From contig JAFRGA010000004.1 of the NCBI GenBank assembly GCA_017434045.1, forward strand, positions 1-64,000: a DNA stretch of 64,000 nt, given 5' to 3'. The notes under the pieces are model-generated. The model saw only the letters and a list, made by a program, of their open reading frames with translations, was not told the DNA's origin and did no database searches. Below, piece by piece: positions 26,690-36,121 of the stretch (within the stretch, counting starts at the first letter, position 1; each line of letters begins with the position of its first letter). The DNA comes from Eggerthellaceae bacterium. GTDB taxonomy: Bacteria > Actinomycetota > Coriobacteriia > Coriobacteriales > Eggerthellaceae. Both the position numbers and the translations under genes were made by a program.

Positions 26690-29050
26690 CTAGCGGTTCT
26701 CCGCCCCCTCATCGGAATTGGAGGGAGCCTCTCCACCCTGCTGCTTCGGCGGAACCTGGTTGACGTAACCAGGATCGAAACGTCCGACTTCGGCGTTGTC
26801 GTTTACCTGCGGGAAGACGGGAGCCGGCTGCTCGTCAACCCTGGGAACGGCCTGAACGGTGGGGAGTTGCTGGGCCATCTGCTGACCATACGGGCCGGGA
26901 GCCTGGGGAAGCTGCTGGACCGGCGCGGCCGCATCCATGCTTTCCTTCTCGCGCCAATTGGGATCGGCGAGTTTCTCGTCGCGTGCGCGCGCCGCCGCCT
27001 CTTCCGCTTCCTTGCGGGCGATGATCTCGTCCTCGTGCGCGAGGTACTCGTCCCACTTGTTGTTCAGCAGGGCGTCGCACGCCTCGCCGTCGACCGTCTC
27101 GCGCTCGAGGAGCACGTTGGCCATCAGGTGCATCTGCTCGGGACGGGAGGACAAGATCTCGTCAGCGCGGTCGTGGGCCTCGCGCATGATGCGCGCGACC
27201 TCGTCGTCGATGCGACGCGCCGTCTCTTCGGAGTAATCCTGCGTGTTGCCGTAATCGCGGCCGAGGAACACCTCGTGGTTGGGCTGGCCGAAGACCTGAT
27301 GCCCCAGTGGGCTCATGCCGTACTGGGTGACGATCGAACGGGCGATCTTCGTGGCACGCTCCAGGTCGTTGCTCGCGCCGGTCGTGATGTCGCCGCGGTA
27401 GATCTCCTCGGCCACCCGGCCGCCCATGAGCACGGCCAGCTGATCGCGCATCTCGGTGAGGGAGCTGAGCACTTTGTCCTCGTCGGGAATCGAAAGCGTG
27501 TAGCCCAGGGCGCGACCGCGCGAGATGATGCTGATCTTGTGCACGGGGTCGGCATGTTCGAGCGTATGGCCGACGAGGGCGTGACCGGATTCGTGGTACG
27601 CGATGGTCTTCTTCGTCTCCAGGTTCATGACATGGCCCTTGCGCTCGGGACCTGCGATGACGCGCTCCATCGACTCGGTCACCTCTTGCATCGTGATGAC
27701 CTTCTTGTTGCGGCGCGCGGTGAGCAGCGCACTCTCGTTCATGAGGTTCATCAGGTCGGCGCCCGTGAAGCCCGGCGTGAGGGACGCGATCCGCTTCAGG
27801 TCGACGTCGCTTCCGATGGGCTTGTCCTTCGCATGCACTTCCAGAATGCGTTCGCGGCCCTTCACATCGGGCGTGTCCACGACGATCTGGCGGTCGAATC
27901 GACCAGGGCGCAACAAGGCGGGGTCGAGGATGTCGGCGCGGTTGGTGGCAGCGATGAGGACAACCGACTCGTTCTTGTCGAAGCCGTCCATCTCCACGAG
28001 CAGCTGGTTGAGGGTTTGCTCGCGCTCATCATGACCGCCGCCCAAGCCGGCGCCGCGCTGACGGCCGACCGCGTCGATCTCGTCGATGAAGATGATGGAA
28101 GGCGCTGCATCTTTGGCCTGCTGGAACAAGTCCCTCACGCGCGATGCGCCCACGCCGACGAACATCTCGACGAAGTCGGAGCCGGAAATGCTGAAAAACG
28201 GCACCCCCGCCTCGCCGGCAACGGCCCGTGCAAGCAGCGTCTTGCCCGTACCCGGAGGACCGACCAACAGGCAGCCACGTGGGATCTTCGCACCGAGCGA
28301 CTGGTATTTCTCGGGGTTCGCGAGGAAATCCTTGATCTCCTTCATCTCCTCGACCGCCTCGTCAACGCCGGCCACGTCATCGAACTTCACGTCCGGGCGT
28401 TCTTCCTGGGCTTTCTTGGCCTTGGTCTTGCCGAAGCCCATCTGTTGGTTGTTCGCCCGCTGCATCTGCACGAAGAAGATGTAGATGAGGGCGCCGAACA
28501 GCAGGACGGGGAGAAGCGTGCCCAAGATGTCGAGCCACTGCGTGGGCAACACGACCTCGTACGTTATCTGCGGATGCTGGGAGACCAGCTGCGCGAGCGA
28601 TTCCTGCCCCACGTACGTGGACGTGTAACCGTGCCTCTCGCCCAAGGACTGAGCGGACAGGCTCTTCGTGCCGATGCCCGTTATGGAAGATTCCTGGGCG
28701 TGGTCGAGCATGGAGAACCGCGCGTTAAGGGCGCCGAACGCCTCGTTGAACGCGGCGACGCCGGTTTGCCCCGCGGTGACGGCCGGATAATAGACGCCGG
28801 TAACAGTGTAGTTGCGCGCGTCGTAGACGACCGATTCCACCCGGTCTTGCTGGATGGCCTGCAAGAACTCGGACGTGATCAGCGTGTCTGTGACCGCCGG
28901 CTTCTCCTTGCCGGCACCCGCGCCGTTGCCCTGCATCGACATGAACGACTGGCCCGCGATCATGGCTATGACCACGGCCACGATGATCCATATGATCATC
29001 GAGCGGTTGTCGGAGCCGGGACCTTTGAATTGTGGATTGTTTTTTGGCAT
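26690..29050 (-). CDS. ftsH: ATP-dependent zinc metalloprotease FtsH
   Basis: Membrane AAA+ protease, 786 residues. Two membrane helices at about 15-35 and 178-197 flank an external domain. The AAA module has Walker [20 protein letters not shown], Walker [12 protein letters not shown] and the arginine-finger region RPGRFDRQI. The zinc site is HESGH in [12 protein letters not shown]. The last 100 or so residues are a Pro/Gln-rich tail that is longer than usual. It is downstream of hpt on the same strand, the common tilS-hpt-ftsH order with maf inserted. Confidence 0.97.
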   Translation of the reverse strand: MPKNNPQFKGPGSDNRSMIIWIIVAVVIAMIAGQSFMSMQGNGAGAGKEKPAVTDTLITSEFLQAIQQDRVESVVYDARNYTVTGVYYPAVTAGQTGVAAFNEAFGALNARFSMLDHAQESSITGIGTKSLSAQSLGERHGYTSTYVGQESLAQLVSQHPQITYEVVLPTQWLDILGTLLPVLLFGALIYIFFVQMQRANNQQMGFGKTKAKKAQEERPDVKFDDVAGVDEAVEEMKEIKDFLANPEKYQSLGAKIPRGCLLVGPPGTGKTLLARAVAGEAGVPFFSISGSDFVEMFVGVGASRVRDLFQQAKDAAPSIIFIDEIDAVGRQRGAGLGGGHDEREQTLNQLLVEMDGFDKNESVVLIAATNRADILDPALLRPGRFDRQIVVDTPDVKGRERILEVHAKDKPIGSDVDLKRIASLTPGFTGADLMNLMNESALLTARRNKKVITMQEVTESMERVIAGPERKGHVMNLETKKTIAYHESGHALVGHTLEHADPVHKISIISRGRALGYTLSIPDEDKVLSSLTEMRDQLAVLMGGRVAEEIYRGDITTGASNDLERATKIARSIVTQYGMSPLGHQVFGQPNHEVFLGRDYGNTQDYSEETARRIDDEVARIMREAHDRADEILSSRPEQMHLMANVLLERETVDGEACDALLNNKWDEYLAHEDEIIARKEAEEAAARARDEKLADPNWREKESMDAAAPVQQLPQAPGPYGQQMAQQLPTVQAVPRVDEQPAPVFPQVNDNAEVGRFDPGYVNQVPPKQQGGEAPSNSDEGAENR

Positions 29051-29083
29051 GTAGTTCGTCTCTCTTGTGTGATTTGGTGTCGC

Positions 29084-29644
29084 CTATTCGTAGACCTCGG
29101 GCTTCAGGATGCCGATGTACGGAAGGTTGCGATAGCGCTCGGCGTAATCGAGCCCGTAGCCGACGATGAACTCGTCGGGGCATTCGAAACCGATATGAGC
29201 GCACTCGATGTTCGCCTGAGCTTTGTTGCGCTTCCTCAACAGCGTGATGACCTCGACGGATGCTGGATTGCGTTGCTCCAGGTAATTGAGGAGGAACTGC
29301 AACGTCAGCCCCGAATCCAGGATATCCTCGACGACGATGACATGCTTGCCCTCGATGTTGGCCGTGATGTCCTTCACGATACGCACGCTACCGGAGCTCT
29401 TGGTGCCGCTTCCGTAGGAGGAAAGCGCCATATAGTCCATCTCGAGGGGAATTTCGGTCGCACGTGCGAGGTCGGCCATGAAAATGGCGGCACCGCGCAG
29501 TACCGACAGCAGCACGACCTCCTCGCCCTTGGCGGTTGCCTCGGAGTACTGGTCGGTCAACGCAGCGCCGATTTGAGCTACGCGCGCTTGGATTTCCGTA
29601 TCGGCGAACAGGATTTCCTTTATGTCTTTATGCACAACAAGCAC
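29084..29644 (-). CDS. hpt: Hypoxanthine phosphoribosyltransferase
   Basis: Purine salvage enzyme of 186 residues. The PRPP-binding motif is VIVVEDILDSGLTL (about 102-115). Other marks are LSVLRGAAIFMADL and FIVGYGLDYAERYRNLPYIG. The start is GTG 29644 after GGAAG. It stands 33 bases ahead of ftsH and is probably transcribed with it. Confidence 0.95.
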   Translation of the reverse strand: MLVVHKDIKEILFADTEIQARVAQIGAALTDQYSEATAKGEEVVLLSVLRGAAIFMADLARATEIPLEMDYMALSSYGSGTKSSGSVRIVKDITANIEGKHVIVVEDILDSGLTLQFLLNYLEQRNPASVEVITLLRKRNKAQANIECAHIGFECPDEFIVGYGLDYAERYRNLPYIGILKPEVYE

Positions 29645-29782
29645 CTTACTTCCAGATTAGTACGTAACAGGTAAGTTTAGCATTCACGCCTATTTATAAG
29701 TGGCGGCGAACCTAATGGCACGTCAACAGCCACGAAGTTTACACGGGCATGGCACGATTAGCCCACGTCCCCTGCCCTTTGT

Positions 29783-30427
29783 TTATTCGCCCAATACATT
29801 CCGAGGGGCGAAAAGGTCAGGGAATTCCCTTTGCATACGGGCGGCAGGCAGACCGATGACGGTATCCAGAGACCCTTCGATATGATCGATGAAAGGCGCG
29901 GCGCCGGACTGGATGCCGTAGGCGCCTGCTTTGTCGAATGGGTCGCCAGAGGCGATGTAGTCGGCGATCTGGGCATCGGTGAGATCTTTGAAGTAGACGT
30001 AGGTCGTATCGACGAACGTGCGGTAGAACAGGCTGATGTCCTGGCCGGCGGGGGCATGCACGACCCAGACCGACACGGCCGTGTTCACATCGTGGCCGCA
30101 ACCCGAAAGCGCGCGCAGCATGCGCTCGGCATCTTCGGCATCTTGCGGCTTGCCGAAGATCTCGCCGCGCAACACGACCATCGTGTCCGAGCCGATCACC
30201 ACGAGCGTGCCCTCGTACTCGGGCGTGAGCAGCTCTTCCACGGCGGCGCGCGCCTTGCGCTCTGCCAGTTTCTTCACCGCTTCGACGGGCTCGGCAGCCA
30301 GGTCGGGGTCGAGCGTCTCGTCCGCGTCGACCGCATGCACGCGGAAGGGCACGCCGGCCTCTTCAAGCAGCTGCCTGCGCCTCGGCGACGCGCTTGCCAA
30401 CACGATATCGAGTTCTTCCGGATTCAT
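29783..30427 (-). CDS. maf: Maf-like nucleoside triphosphate pyrophosphatase
   Basis: Maf-family house-cleaning pyrophosphatase of 214 residues. The signature DIVLASASPRRRQLLEEAGVPF is at about 7-28. The catalytic region has VIGSDTMVVLRGEIFGKPQDAEDAERML, and GAYGIQSGAAPFIDHIEGSLDTVIGLP closes the fold. The family removes non-canonical nucleotides and was earlier linked to septum formation. It lies between tilS and hpt on the same strand. Confidence 0.93.
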   Translation of the reverse strand: MNPEELDIVLASASPRRRQLLEEAGVPFRVHAVDADETLDPDLAAEPVEAVKKLAERKARAAVEELLTPEYEGTLVVIGSDTMVVLRGEIFGKPQDAEDAERMLRALSGCGHDVNTAVSVWVVHAPAGQDISLFYRTFVDTTYVYFKDLTDAQIADYIASGDPFDKAGAYGIQSGAAPFIDHIEGSLDTVIGLPAARMQREFPDLFAPRNVLGE

Positions 30428-30651
30428 AGCTCCAACCTCACTGCAAGTATCTTTTCGCTCGAAGCAGTATAACGCCCTCTTCTCTCGAGAAGATTGTCAG
30501 CTCGCCTGTTGTTTCGCGCTGTTCCAGGAGACTTGCCGATTCGCCCGCCACTCTCGCACTCAAAAAATTGCCGCACCCTTGGTCGTCTCCAGTCGCAAGC
30601 AGCCATCGTCTAATTCGATGGCGTGTACCGGAACTTGACCTCAAACTCGCC

Positions 30652-31737
30652 TTATCCGCGTTTGCGGCGGGTGCGGAACTTGGCCATGGGCTCGATGCGC
30701 ACGCCCTGCTTGTTCGAGCTCACAGCGATGTTTCCCTGGATGTTCGCAACGTACCCGCTTTTCGGCCTTCCGTCTTCGAATGCGTTGAGGATGGCGTCGA
30801 TAGATGCGGTTTCGATGCGGTCGTCGGGATCGAGCATGCTCTCGAGCACCTTGACGGCGACGCGTCGCAGCATGGGCGTGCGCTCGGCGGCGAGCATGGG
30901 GGACAGGACGTAGCCGTCCTCGACGGGCTCCAACGGCACGACGTAGCGACCGATGAGGTCGTCAGCGAAGGCGTCGAGCATGTCGTCTTCATCGCCGATG
31001 AGGTTCATCGTTCGTGTAAGCGTGCTTACGAGCTGGGGATTCCGCTCTTTCGCAAGCGGGATTATCTCGTGGCGCACGAATGCGCGGAAGCGGTCGGTAT
31101 GCTGGTTCGTGGCGTCTTCGCGCCAGAGCATCTCGTGCGCATCGCGCACGACGGGCCTGTCGCGCTCGATTCGCCCGATGATGTAATCGCGCAGCTCTTC
31201 GCGGCCGATGTCCAGCAAGGGACGGGCCACCTGGCCGTTCAGGTAGAGCATCGAGCGGAAACCACCCGGGCCCGTGCCCACGATCGAGCGCATGTAGAAG
31301 TTCTCGATGCGGTCGTCTGCAGTATGGGCCACGAAGATCCTGCCGCTTGAAACAGGCACGCCGAGCTCGCGGCACATATCCGAAAGCACTTCGTGGGCTA
31401 CGGCGTAACGCTCGCGGCGAGCGATGGCCTCTATGTTTCCGCCTTCGGCTTCGGCAATGGCCGCGACATCCACCTCGACTGTCGCCAACTCGATTTGCAA
31501 TAGGTCGGCCAAACTGGCTACGAACGCAGCGTCCTCGTCGGCGTCATCCCCGCGCAATTTATGGTTCACGTGCAAGATGGCCAACGGGCCGAGCATGCCC
31601 TCCTCGTGCAACTCGGCAGCGATGTAGGCAAGCGCCGTGGAATCCGAGCCGCCCGACACCATGAGCAGCACCGGGGCATCGAGTCCAACCATGTCGTGTG
31701 CGTTTATGGTTCTACGAGCGCTTTCCACTGCATCCAT
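30652..31737 (-). CDS. tilS: tRNA(Ile)-lysidine synthase TilS
   Basis: Converts C34 of the AUA-reading isoleucine tRNA to lysidine. The PP-loop LLMVSGGSDSTALAYIAAEL is at about 25-44. The domain continues with HVNHKLRGDDADEDAAFV, FVAHTADDRIENFYMRSIVG and the substrate-binding RPLLDI. At 361 residues it has the N-terminal ATP domain and only a short C-terminal region. It heads the tilS-maf-hpt-ftsH run. Confidence 0.93.
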   Translation of the reverse strand: MDAVESARRTINAHDMVGLDAPVLLMVSGGSDSTALAYIAAELHEEGMLGPLAILHVNHKLRGDDADEDAAFVASLADLLQIELATVEVDVAAIAEAEGGNIEAIARRERYAVAHEVLSDMCRELGVPVSSGRIFVAHTADDRIENFYMRSIVGTGPGGFRSMLYLNGQVARPLLDIGREELRDYIIGRIERDRPVVRDAHEMLWREDATNQHTDRFRAFVRHEIIPLAKERNPQLVSTLTRTMNLIGDEDDMLDAFADDLIGRYVVPLEPVEDGYVLSPMLAAERTPMLRRVAVKVLESMLDPDDRIETASIDAILNAFEDGRPKSGYVANIQGNIAVSSNKQGVRIEPMAKFRTRRKRG

Positions 31738-32171
31738 CGTCCACCGTCCTTTCTCGTTTTCCTACCTTACCTCAACCATGTACGCAAAGCAAAACACACG
31801 GTAACGGAGCGCCTGTGGCCAGCGGCCAGCGCCCTGCAAGCGGCCGGCGCCCCACAAGCGGCCGATGCTCCGTTAGCAATCGACTCCCCGCTACGCAAAG
31901 CAAAGCACATGGCAACGGAGCACCGGCTGACGACGCCCCACAAACGGCCGGTGCCCCATCAGCCGCCGATGTTCCGCCAGCGGCCGTTGCTCCGCCAGCG
32001 GCCGGCGCCATGCCAGAAGCCCTGCAACTTTGCAAGCAAATCCAGGCGATGCAAGCCCTTCGTGCTCCAAATTGAAATGTTTTCAACGAGGACAATCGAG
32101 GGCCATTTATCATGGTTTTTTAAGCCGGACGCCAAGAAAGAGCCAGCGAAACCCGGAAGCAAGGCCCGAGA
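31738..32171. repeat. Minisatellite-like region between tilS and a hydrolase gene
   Basis: 434 bp without a supported gene. TACGCAAAGCAAAnCACAnG followed by GnAACGGAGC occurs at 31781 and again at 31892, an offset of 111 bp. Between and after these copies are many imperfect units of about 18-21 bp of the type GCCGATGCTCCGCCAGCGGCC (to about 32010). Short open frames exist on both strands but consist only of low-complexity Ala/Pro/Gly repeats, so coding is doubtful. Confidence 0.7.
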
Positions 32172-32927
32172 TCACGAACGGTAGAAGTCGATGATGCGCG
32201 CTATGGCCGCATCCATTTTCTTCGGATCGTGGAAGCGATGGTCTGCACCATCGACGGCAACGAACTCTATGACGTTGTCCTCGGCGAATTGCCTCGCGAC
32301 ATCGAACGAGACTATCTCGTCGGCAGTGCCGTGCAGTATCAGGATATCGTCGGCGTAATCGAAGAACTCGCGCGAGAGCAAATCGAAAGACACGAGCTCA
32401 TCCATGAATTCGGGGCTGATGCGCACCTTGCGGTCGAAGCCGATGAGCACGGGCTTCCCCGCCTCGAGCTTGGCCACATCGTCCGTCGTCATTATGACAT
32501 CGATAAGGGCGCGGTGCATGTCGAGCGCCGGACAGCGCAGCGCCACCTTGCGGAAGGGGTTTCCGTTCTCGGCCAAGTACTTCAAGAGCAGGTACCCACC
32601 GAAGCTGACGCCATAGGCGTACAACTCGTCGGTGTTGAACCGCGATTTCGCATAGTCGACCACCAAACGCAGGTAGGATGTGCATTCGTCCAGCACCAGG
32701 TTCTTGCGTGCGTCTTCGCCATGGCAAGGCCAATCGAAGACGATAACCGCGGTCCCCTTCCACTTCGCGACCGCTCGCTGCGCGAAGGTCTGATACGACG
32801 TGCTCTCCTTCGAGCTTGCGAACCCATGGCAGCACACGGCCACGCGCTTCACCGCATCCGGATCATCGCAGTACAGCTTGCAGCGAATGCTGCATCCCTG
32901 TTCGTTTATGTCGAAATACTTGGCCAT
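32172..32927 (-). CDS. Alpha/beta-hydrolase family protein
   Basis: About 251 residues of alpha/beta-hydrolase fold. The nucleophile elbow is AYGVSFGGYLLL (Ser in GVSFGG, about 112). The acid is in ILHGTADEIVSF and the His in DGADHRFHDPKK, forming a complete triad. RVAVCCHGFASSKES near the N-terminus supplies the oxyanion strand. I chose ATG 32927 (MAKYFDINEQG) over an upstream ATG because it fits family length. The substrate is unknown; acyl-esterase or lipase-type activity is likely. Confidence 0.85.
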   Translation of the reverse strand: MAKYFDINEQGCSIRCKLYCDDPDAVKRVAVCCHGFASSKESTSYQTFAQRAVAKWKGTAVIVFDWPCHGEDARKNLVLDECTSYLRLVVDYAKSRFNTDELYAYGVSFGGYLLLKYLAENGNPFRKVALRCPALDMHRALIDVIMTTDDVAKLEAGKPVLIGFDRKVRISPEFMDELVSFDLLSREFFDYADDILILHGTADEIVSFDVARQFAEDNVIEFVAVDGADHRFHDPKKMDAAIARIIDFYRS

Positions 32928-33005
32928 GCGCCCTATGATAACCCAACCGAACGGCGCCAACAGACTGCCGCAGGCAATCGGAAGCTGGCATCGTGAACAA
33001 GCAGC

Positions 33006-33215
33006 CTATTGCCGCCCTTCCTGCCTCGAGTTCTTCCGGGCCCTCCGTTCGCGTATCATCTTGCGATAAGCGGCGCCATCGTCTACCTCGACCTCCTTGA
33101 CAGGAGCGTATTCCATGCCCGTCACTTCCTCGTAATGCCGCTTGCCGACATTGCACTGGAGCGCCTCCACCGAGCAGCTTTTCATGCACTGGTCGCATGT
33201 CGTGTATTCGTGCAT
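33006..33215 (-). CDS. Small Cys-rich protein, unknown function
   Basis: 69 residues with four cysteines near the start (CDQCMKSCSVEALQC, spacing C-x2-C-x3-C-x6-C), then a basic tail RERRARKNSRQEGRQ. The spacing resembles a metal or [Fe-S] site, but it does not match a standard ferredoxin. ATG 33215 is preceded by GGAG at a long distance. It is 79 bases upstream of the hydrolase gene on the same strand. Family not recognised. Confidence 0.6.
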   Translation of the reverse strand: MHEYTTCDQCMKSCSVEALQCNVGKRHYEEVTGMEYAPVKEVEVDDGAAYRKMIRERRARKNSRQEGRQ

Positions 33216-33578
33216 ACGGTTTTCCGTCTCCTAGAATGCTTCTCTCATCGTTCAAGCCGTAATGCTGTTAAGCCCGCCGTTCGAAATCGCGGGCTCTTCG
33301 CACCATCCCATAGCTTACCAATTTCTCCAACCAGCCAAAACCTGTCTCTAATGACTTGCGTCAAAACCTATCATCCTCATTCCTGAGAAAACTACTCTAC
33401 AATCTCAAATCCCAGAGCATCCTGATCGAATGCAATTGGTTCTTCTATATCTTGTGAAGCTTACTTTGCAATGTAGGGACGGGGAACCCTCCCCAAACTA
33501 CACACGAAGAGAAAGGACCTATTTAGATCGCAGCACGTCAACGCATTGAAGAGGTTCCGTAGGGAAAAGGAGACCAAG
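33216..33578. other. Intergenic region upstream of the first double-glycine-leader gene
   Basis: 363 bp, more AT-rich than its surroundings. It holds a GCCCGC/GCGGGC hairpin near 33275-33293 and, closer to the gene, GGGGA-ACCC-TCCCC near 33480. TTGTGA near 33453 could be a -35 for the plus-strand gene but no convincing -10 follows. No gene supported. Confidence 0.4.
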
Positions 33579-33824
33579 ATGGCGATTTTAGAGAACATAA
33601 GCGACGAAGAACTGGAAGAGCTGGCCGGCGGGACAATTGTGCAAGTTGATACATCTATGGGCGCTTATTACGTTGTCGTCGATGAGAGACATAAGGGAAG
33701 AGTAATAAGGACAGGCACGACTTTAGAGGCAGCAGAGTATTTTGCAGAAAAGAGCGGGGTCAGTAAAGAGATAATCACTAAAGAGGACTTCAAGAACAAA
33801 TACCATTACGATTTACCGGCTTAA
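33579..33824 (+). CDS. Small protein with double-glycine-type leader (putative RiPP/bacteriocin-like precursor)
   Basis: 81 residues from ATG 33579, preceded by AAGGAG. The N-terminus MAILENISDEELEELAGG has the acidic D-E-E-L-x-x-L-A-G-G pattern of leaders cut by C39-peptidase ABC exporters. The remaining 63 residues (from TIVQVDTSMGAYYVVVD) have no Cys and end DFKNKYHYDLPA; AAEYFAEKSGVSKEI resembles a small helical fold, so this may be a folded protein and not a short peptide. No exporter or modifying enzyme is nearby. A terminator follows directly. Class assignment is inference. Confidence 0.6.
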   Translation: MAILENISDEELEELAGGTIVQVDTSMGAYYVVVDERHKGRVIRTGTTLEAAEYFAEKSGVSKEIITKEDFKNKYHYDLPA

Positions 33825-33832
33825 GCACAGTA

Positions 33833-33853
33833 AGCAGCCCTGGCTGCTCTTTT
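33833..33853 (+). terminator. Terminator after the first small leader protein
   Basis: AGCAGCC (33833-33839) pairs with GGCTGCT (33842-33848) and CTTTT follows. It lies 9 bases after the stop codon. Confidence 0.8.
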
Positions 33854-33991
33854 CGATTCAATCACATCATCTTCTAAAAACGCTGTGTTTATGCGACTTG
33901 GGTATACGCGCCTGCATCGCGGCGTTTGCGGCAGTTGCTTCATCCACTTTGAAAGCATTAACCACCAAGTGGAGATAGGAGGAAACAGGAC

Positions 33992-34258
33992 ATGGACAAG
34001 AACAGAAATGTTGATGACGAGAAGATGTCCCAGTTCGCCGGCGGCGGCGTCGGCAGCTTCGAAAACCCGGAAGAATACCGATACACCGCAATGCAGACTA
34101 TCAAGACCCAAGGGTACTGCCCCTGCTGCGGAGCAGCTCTGTTCCGCGTGAACAAGACGGGCGACTACAGTCTCGAGGAAGAGTTCGCGAAGCAGCATCT
34201 CAGGATTTGCGACTCGTATCTGAGGCATTACGCAGAATTAGGCGGAACCGAATACTGA
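33992..34258 (+). CDS. Second small protein with double-glycine-type leader and CPCC motif
   Basis: 88 residues; ATG 33992 follows a strong AGGAGG. The start MDKNRNVDDEKMSQFAGGG again shows a D-D-E-x-M-x-x-F-A-G-G leader-like pattern. The rest contains GYCPCCGAALFRVNKTG and HLRICDSYLRHY, giving a CPCC plus distal Cys pattern that could bind zinc. It has no sequence likeness to its neighbour outside the leader. Function is unknown. The shared leader type suggests that both are processed by the same transporter elsewhere in the genome (inference). Confidence 0.6.
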   Translation: MDKNRNVDDEKMSQFAGGGVGSFENPEEYRYTAMQTIKTQGYCPCCGAALFRVNKTGDYSLEEEFAKQHLRICDSYLRHYAELGGTEY

Positions 34259-34344
34259 CATTGAGGGTCAAAAGACTTTTACTATCGTGCTTGCCAGGGG
34301 TGTAGGTGCTGTAGAAACCCCTTAGTTCAGGCTTTTCCAGCCTC

Positions 34345-35679
34345 CTATTGCGTATTTCTCGTCAGCAAAACCACCGTCTCGACGTGGTCGGTGTGCGGGA
34401 ACATGTCGACGGGCTGCACGACGCGAACCACATAGCCCTTCCCCGCTAGATAACACAGGTCGCGAACTTGGGTTTCGGGATTGCACGAGACGTAGACGAC
34501 CCGCGCGGGCGCCAGCTGCGCGAGCGCATCGAGGAACTCCTCGGTCGAGCCTGCACGCGGTGGGTCCATGAAGACGACATCGACGCGCTGACCCTCAGCG
34601 GCAAGGTCGCGCATGAACGAACTTGCGTCAGCAGTGGCGAAACGGGCGTTGTCAATGCCGTTGTGCCGCGCATTCTCACGTGCATCGCGTATGGCAGACT
34701 CAACGGAATCGACGCCGATGACTTGAGCTCCGCTGCGTTTGGCGGCCACAAGGCCTATCGTGCCGGTCCCACAGTAGGCGTCGATGGCAACTTGCCCAGG
34801 ACCGAGGTCGGCAAACGCGAGGGCTTGCTCATAGAGCACCGTTGTCTGCACGGCATTCACTTGGTAAAACGACCGAGAAGAGATGCGGAAGCTCAACCCG
34901 CACAACGTATCCAAGATGAAGCCGGGGCCATACAGGCGCTGCTCGCGCTCCCCCAGGATAACGTTCGTCTGACGCGTGTTCACGTTTTGGACGATCGAGG
35001 TGATAAAGGGGCAACGACGAACGAGCTCTCGGCAAAACGACTTGGACGAGGGAAATTCCCCTTCGTTCGTCACGAGCGTAACGAGCACTTCCCCGCTCTC
35101 GTGGCCGACGCGCACGACTGCATGGCGCATGAAGCCCGTGCCCTTGTCCTCGTCATACGGCGCCACGCCATGCTTTTTCATGATGCCCTTGATGGCTCGG
35201 ATGGCCTGCTGAGCTTGCTCGTTTTCCAGCAGGCAGCTCTCGGTGGGCACGATGCGATGCGAACCTGCAGCGTACATGCCGGTCAGAATCTCGCGGCCGC
35301 CGTTGGGGCCGCGCTTTCCCGGGGCGAAGGGAGAATTGACCTTGTTGCGGTAGTGGAAAGGGTCGTCCATTCCCCGTATCGGCCGGATTTCGGCTAATGC
35401 GAAATCCTCTTCGGCGAACAGCTCGGCAACATATGCGTCCTTGTCGGCAAGCTGCTGCCCATAGGCCTCGGCGATGCGCGTGCAACCGCCGCACTCCCGC
35501 GCAACCTGGCAAGTTCGCCCAGATGAAACGATGTGCGCATCCTCGTGCCCTGCTCGTACCCGGTCTTCCCGCTTGCGCCCCTTGGCCTCTGATTGGGCTT
35601 TCGAGCGCGCTTCGCCATAGCGCGACGCTTTCGCGCCGGCAACGCCCTTTCGACTAGTTTTTGACACCTTCTTGACCAT
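34345..35679 (-). CDS. 23S rRNA (uracil-C5)-methyltransferase, RlmD/TrmA family
   Basis: SAM-dependent m5U RNA methyltransferase, about 444 residues. The basic N-terminus (KKVSKTSRKGVAGAK) leads to a Cys cluster CQVARECGGC, with a fourth Cys expected further on, as in [4Fe-4S] RlmD. The SAM region has AIDAYCGTGTIGLVAAKRSG, and catalytic motifs are VVFMDPPRAGS and VVYVSCNPETQVRDL (nucleophile Cys). ATG 35679 is preceded by GAGGTG; longer upstream reading overlaps the divergent gene. The exact target (U1939, U747 or tRNA U54) is not certain. Confidence 0.9.
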   Translation of the reverse strand: MVKKVSKTSRKGVAGAKASRYGEARSKAQSEAKGRKREDRVRAGHEDAHIVSSGRTCQVARECGGCTRIAEAYGQQLADKDAYVAELFAEEDFALAEIRPIRGMDDPFHYRNKVNSPFAPGKRGPNGGREILTGMYAAGSHRIVPTESCLLENEQAQQAIRAIKGIMKKHGVAPYDEDKGTGFMRHAVVRVGHESGEVLVTLVTNEGEFPSSKSFCRELVRRCPFITSIVQNVNTRQTNVILGEREQRLYGPGFILDTLCGLSFRISSRSFYQVNAVQTTVLYEQALAFADLGPGQVAIDAYCGTGTIGLVAAKRSGAQVIGVDSVESAIRDARENARHNGIDNARFATADASSFMRDLAAEGQRVDVVFMDPPRAGSTEEFLDALAQLAPARVVYVSCNPETQVRDLCYLAGKGYVVRVVQPVDMFPHTDHVETVVLLTRNTQ

Positions 35680-35740
35680 CCAGTCACCTCGTCGCAAAAC
35701 ATGATACCGTCGTAGTGACGCAATCAACAGGGAGGCTTTC

Positions 35741-36109
35741 ATGAATTTCATCATTCGCTGGATCGTCACGGCCGTCGGCGCCGCTGCAGCCGTCTTGCTC
35801 GTACCGGGGCTTTCGACAGTTGGCTCCAACTCCACGCTCGCCTTAGCGGCGTTCGCCTTGGTGCTCTCGCTCGTGAACGTTTCCATCAAGCCCATCGTGC
35901 AGCTCCTCGGCTCCCCGATTTCGGTGCTCACGTTGGGAATCTTCTACCTGGTGGTGAATGCGCTCCTGCTCGAGCTAGCCGCATGGGCCACCAACGGCCT
36001 GTTCGGCAGCGGCATCATAGTCGATAGCTTCTTCAGCGCCTTCTTCGGGTCAATCATCATCAGCATCGTCAGCGCCCTGGTAAACGGCCTCATCAGCGAC
36101 AAACAATAA
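35741..36109 (+). CDS. Phage-holin-like small membrane protein (Phage_holin_4_2 family)
   Basis: 122 residues with four predicted membrane helices (IIRWIVTAVGAAAAVLLVPGL, ALAAFALVLSLVNVSIKPIVQLL, VLTLGIFYLVVNALLLELAAWA, FFSAFFGSIIISIVSALVNGL). The NVSIKPIVQLLGSPISVLTLGIF stretch is the family hallmark. Despite its name the family is chromosomal and its role is unclear (envelope stress in some species). It diverges from the rRNA methyltransferase across a 61-bp gap. Confidence 0.88.
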   Translation: MNFIIRWIVTAVGAAAAVLLVPGLSTVGSNSTLALAAFALVLSLVNVSIKPIVQLLGSPISVLTLGIFYLVVNALLLELAAWATNGLFGSGIIVDSFFSAFFGSIIISIVSALVNGLISDKQ

Positions 36110-36121
36110 GAATCGCGAACG

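Noticed and set aside
26576-29674. Plus-strand frame of 1032 codons opposite ftsH and hpt
   Set aside because: It is a high-GC antisense shadow of two confidently identified genes.
31698-32113. Overlapping short proteins on both strands
   Set aside because: They consist of Ala/Pro/Gly low-complexity repeats from the minisatellite and have no Shine-Dalgarno.
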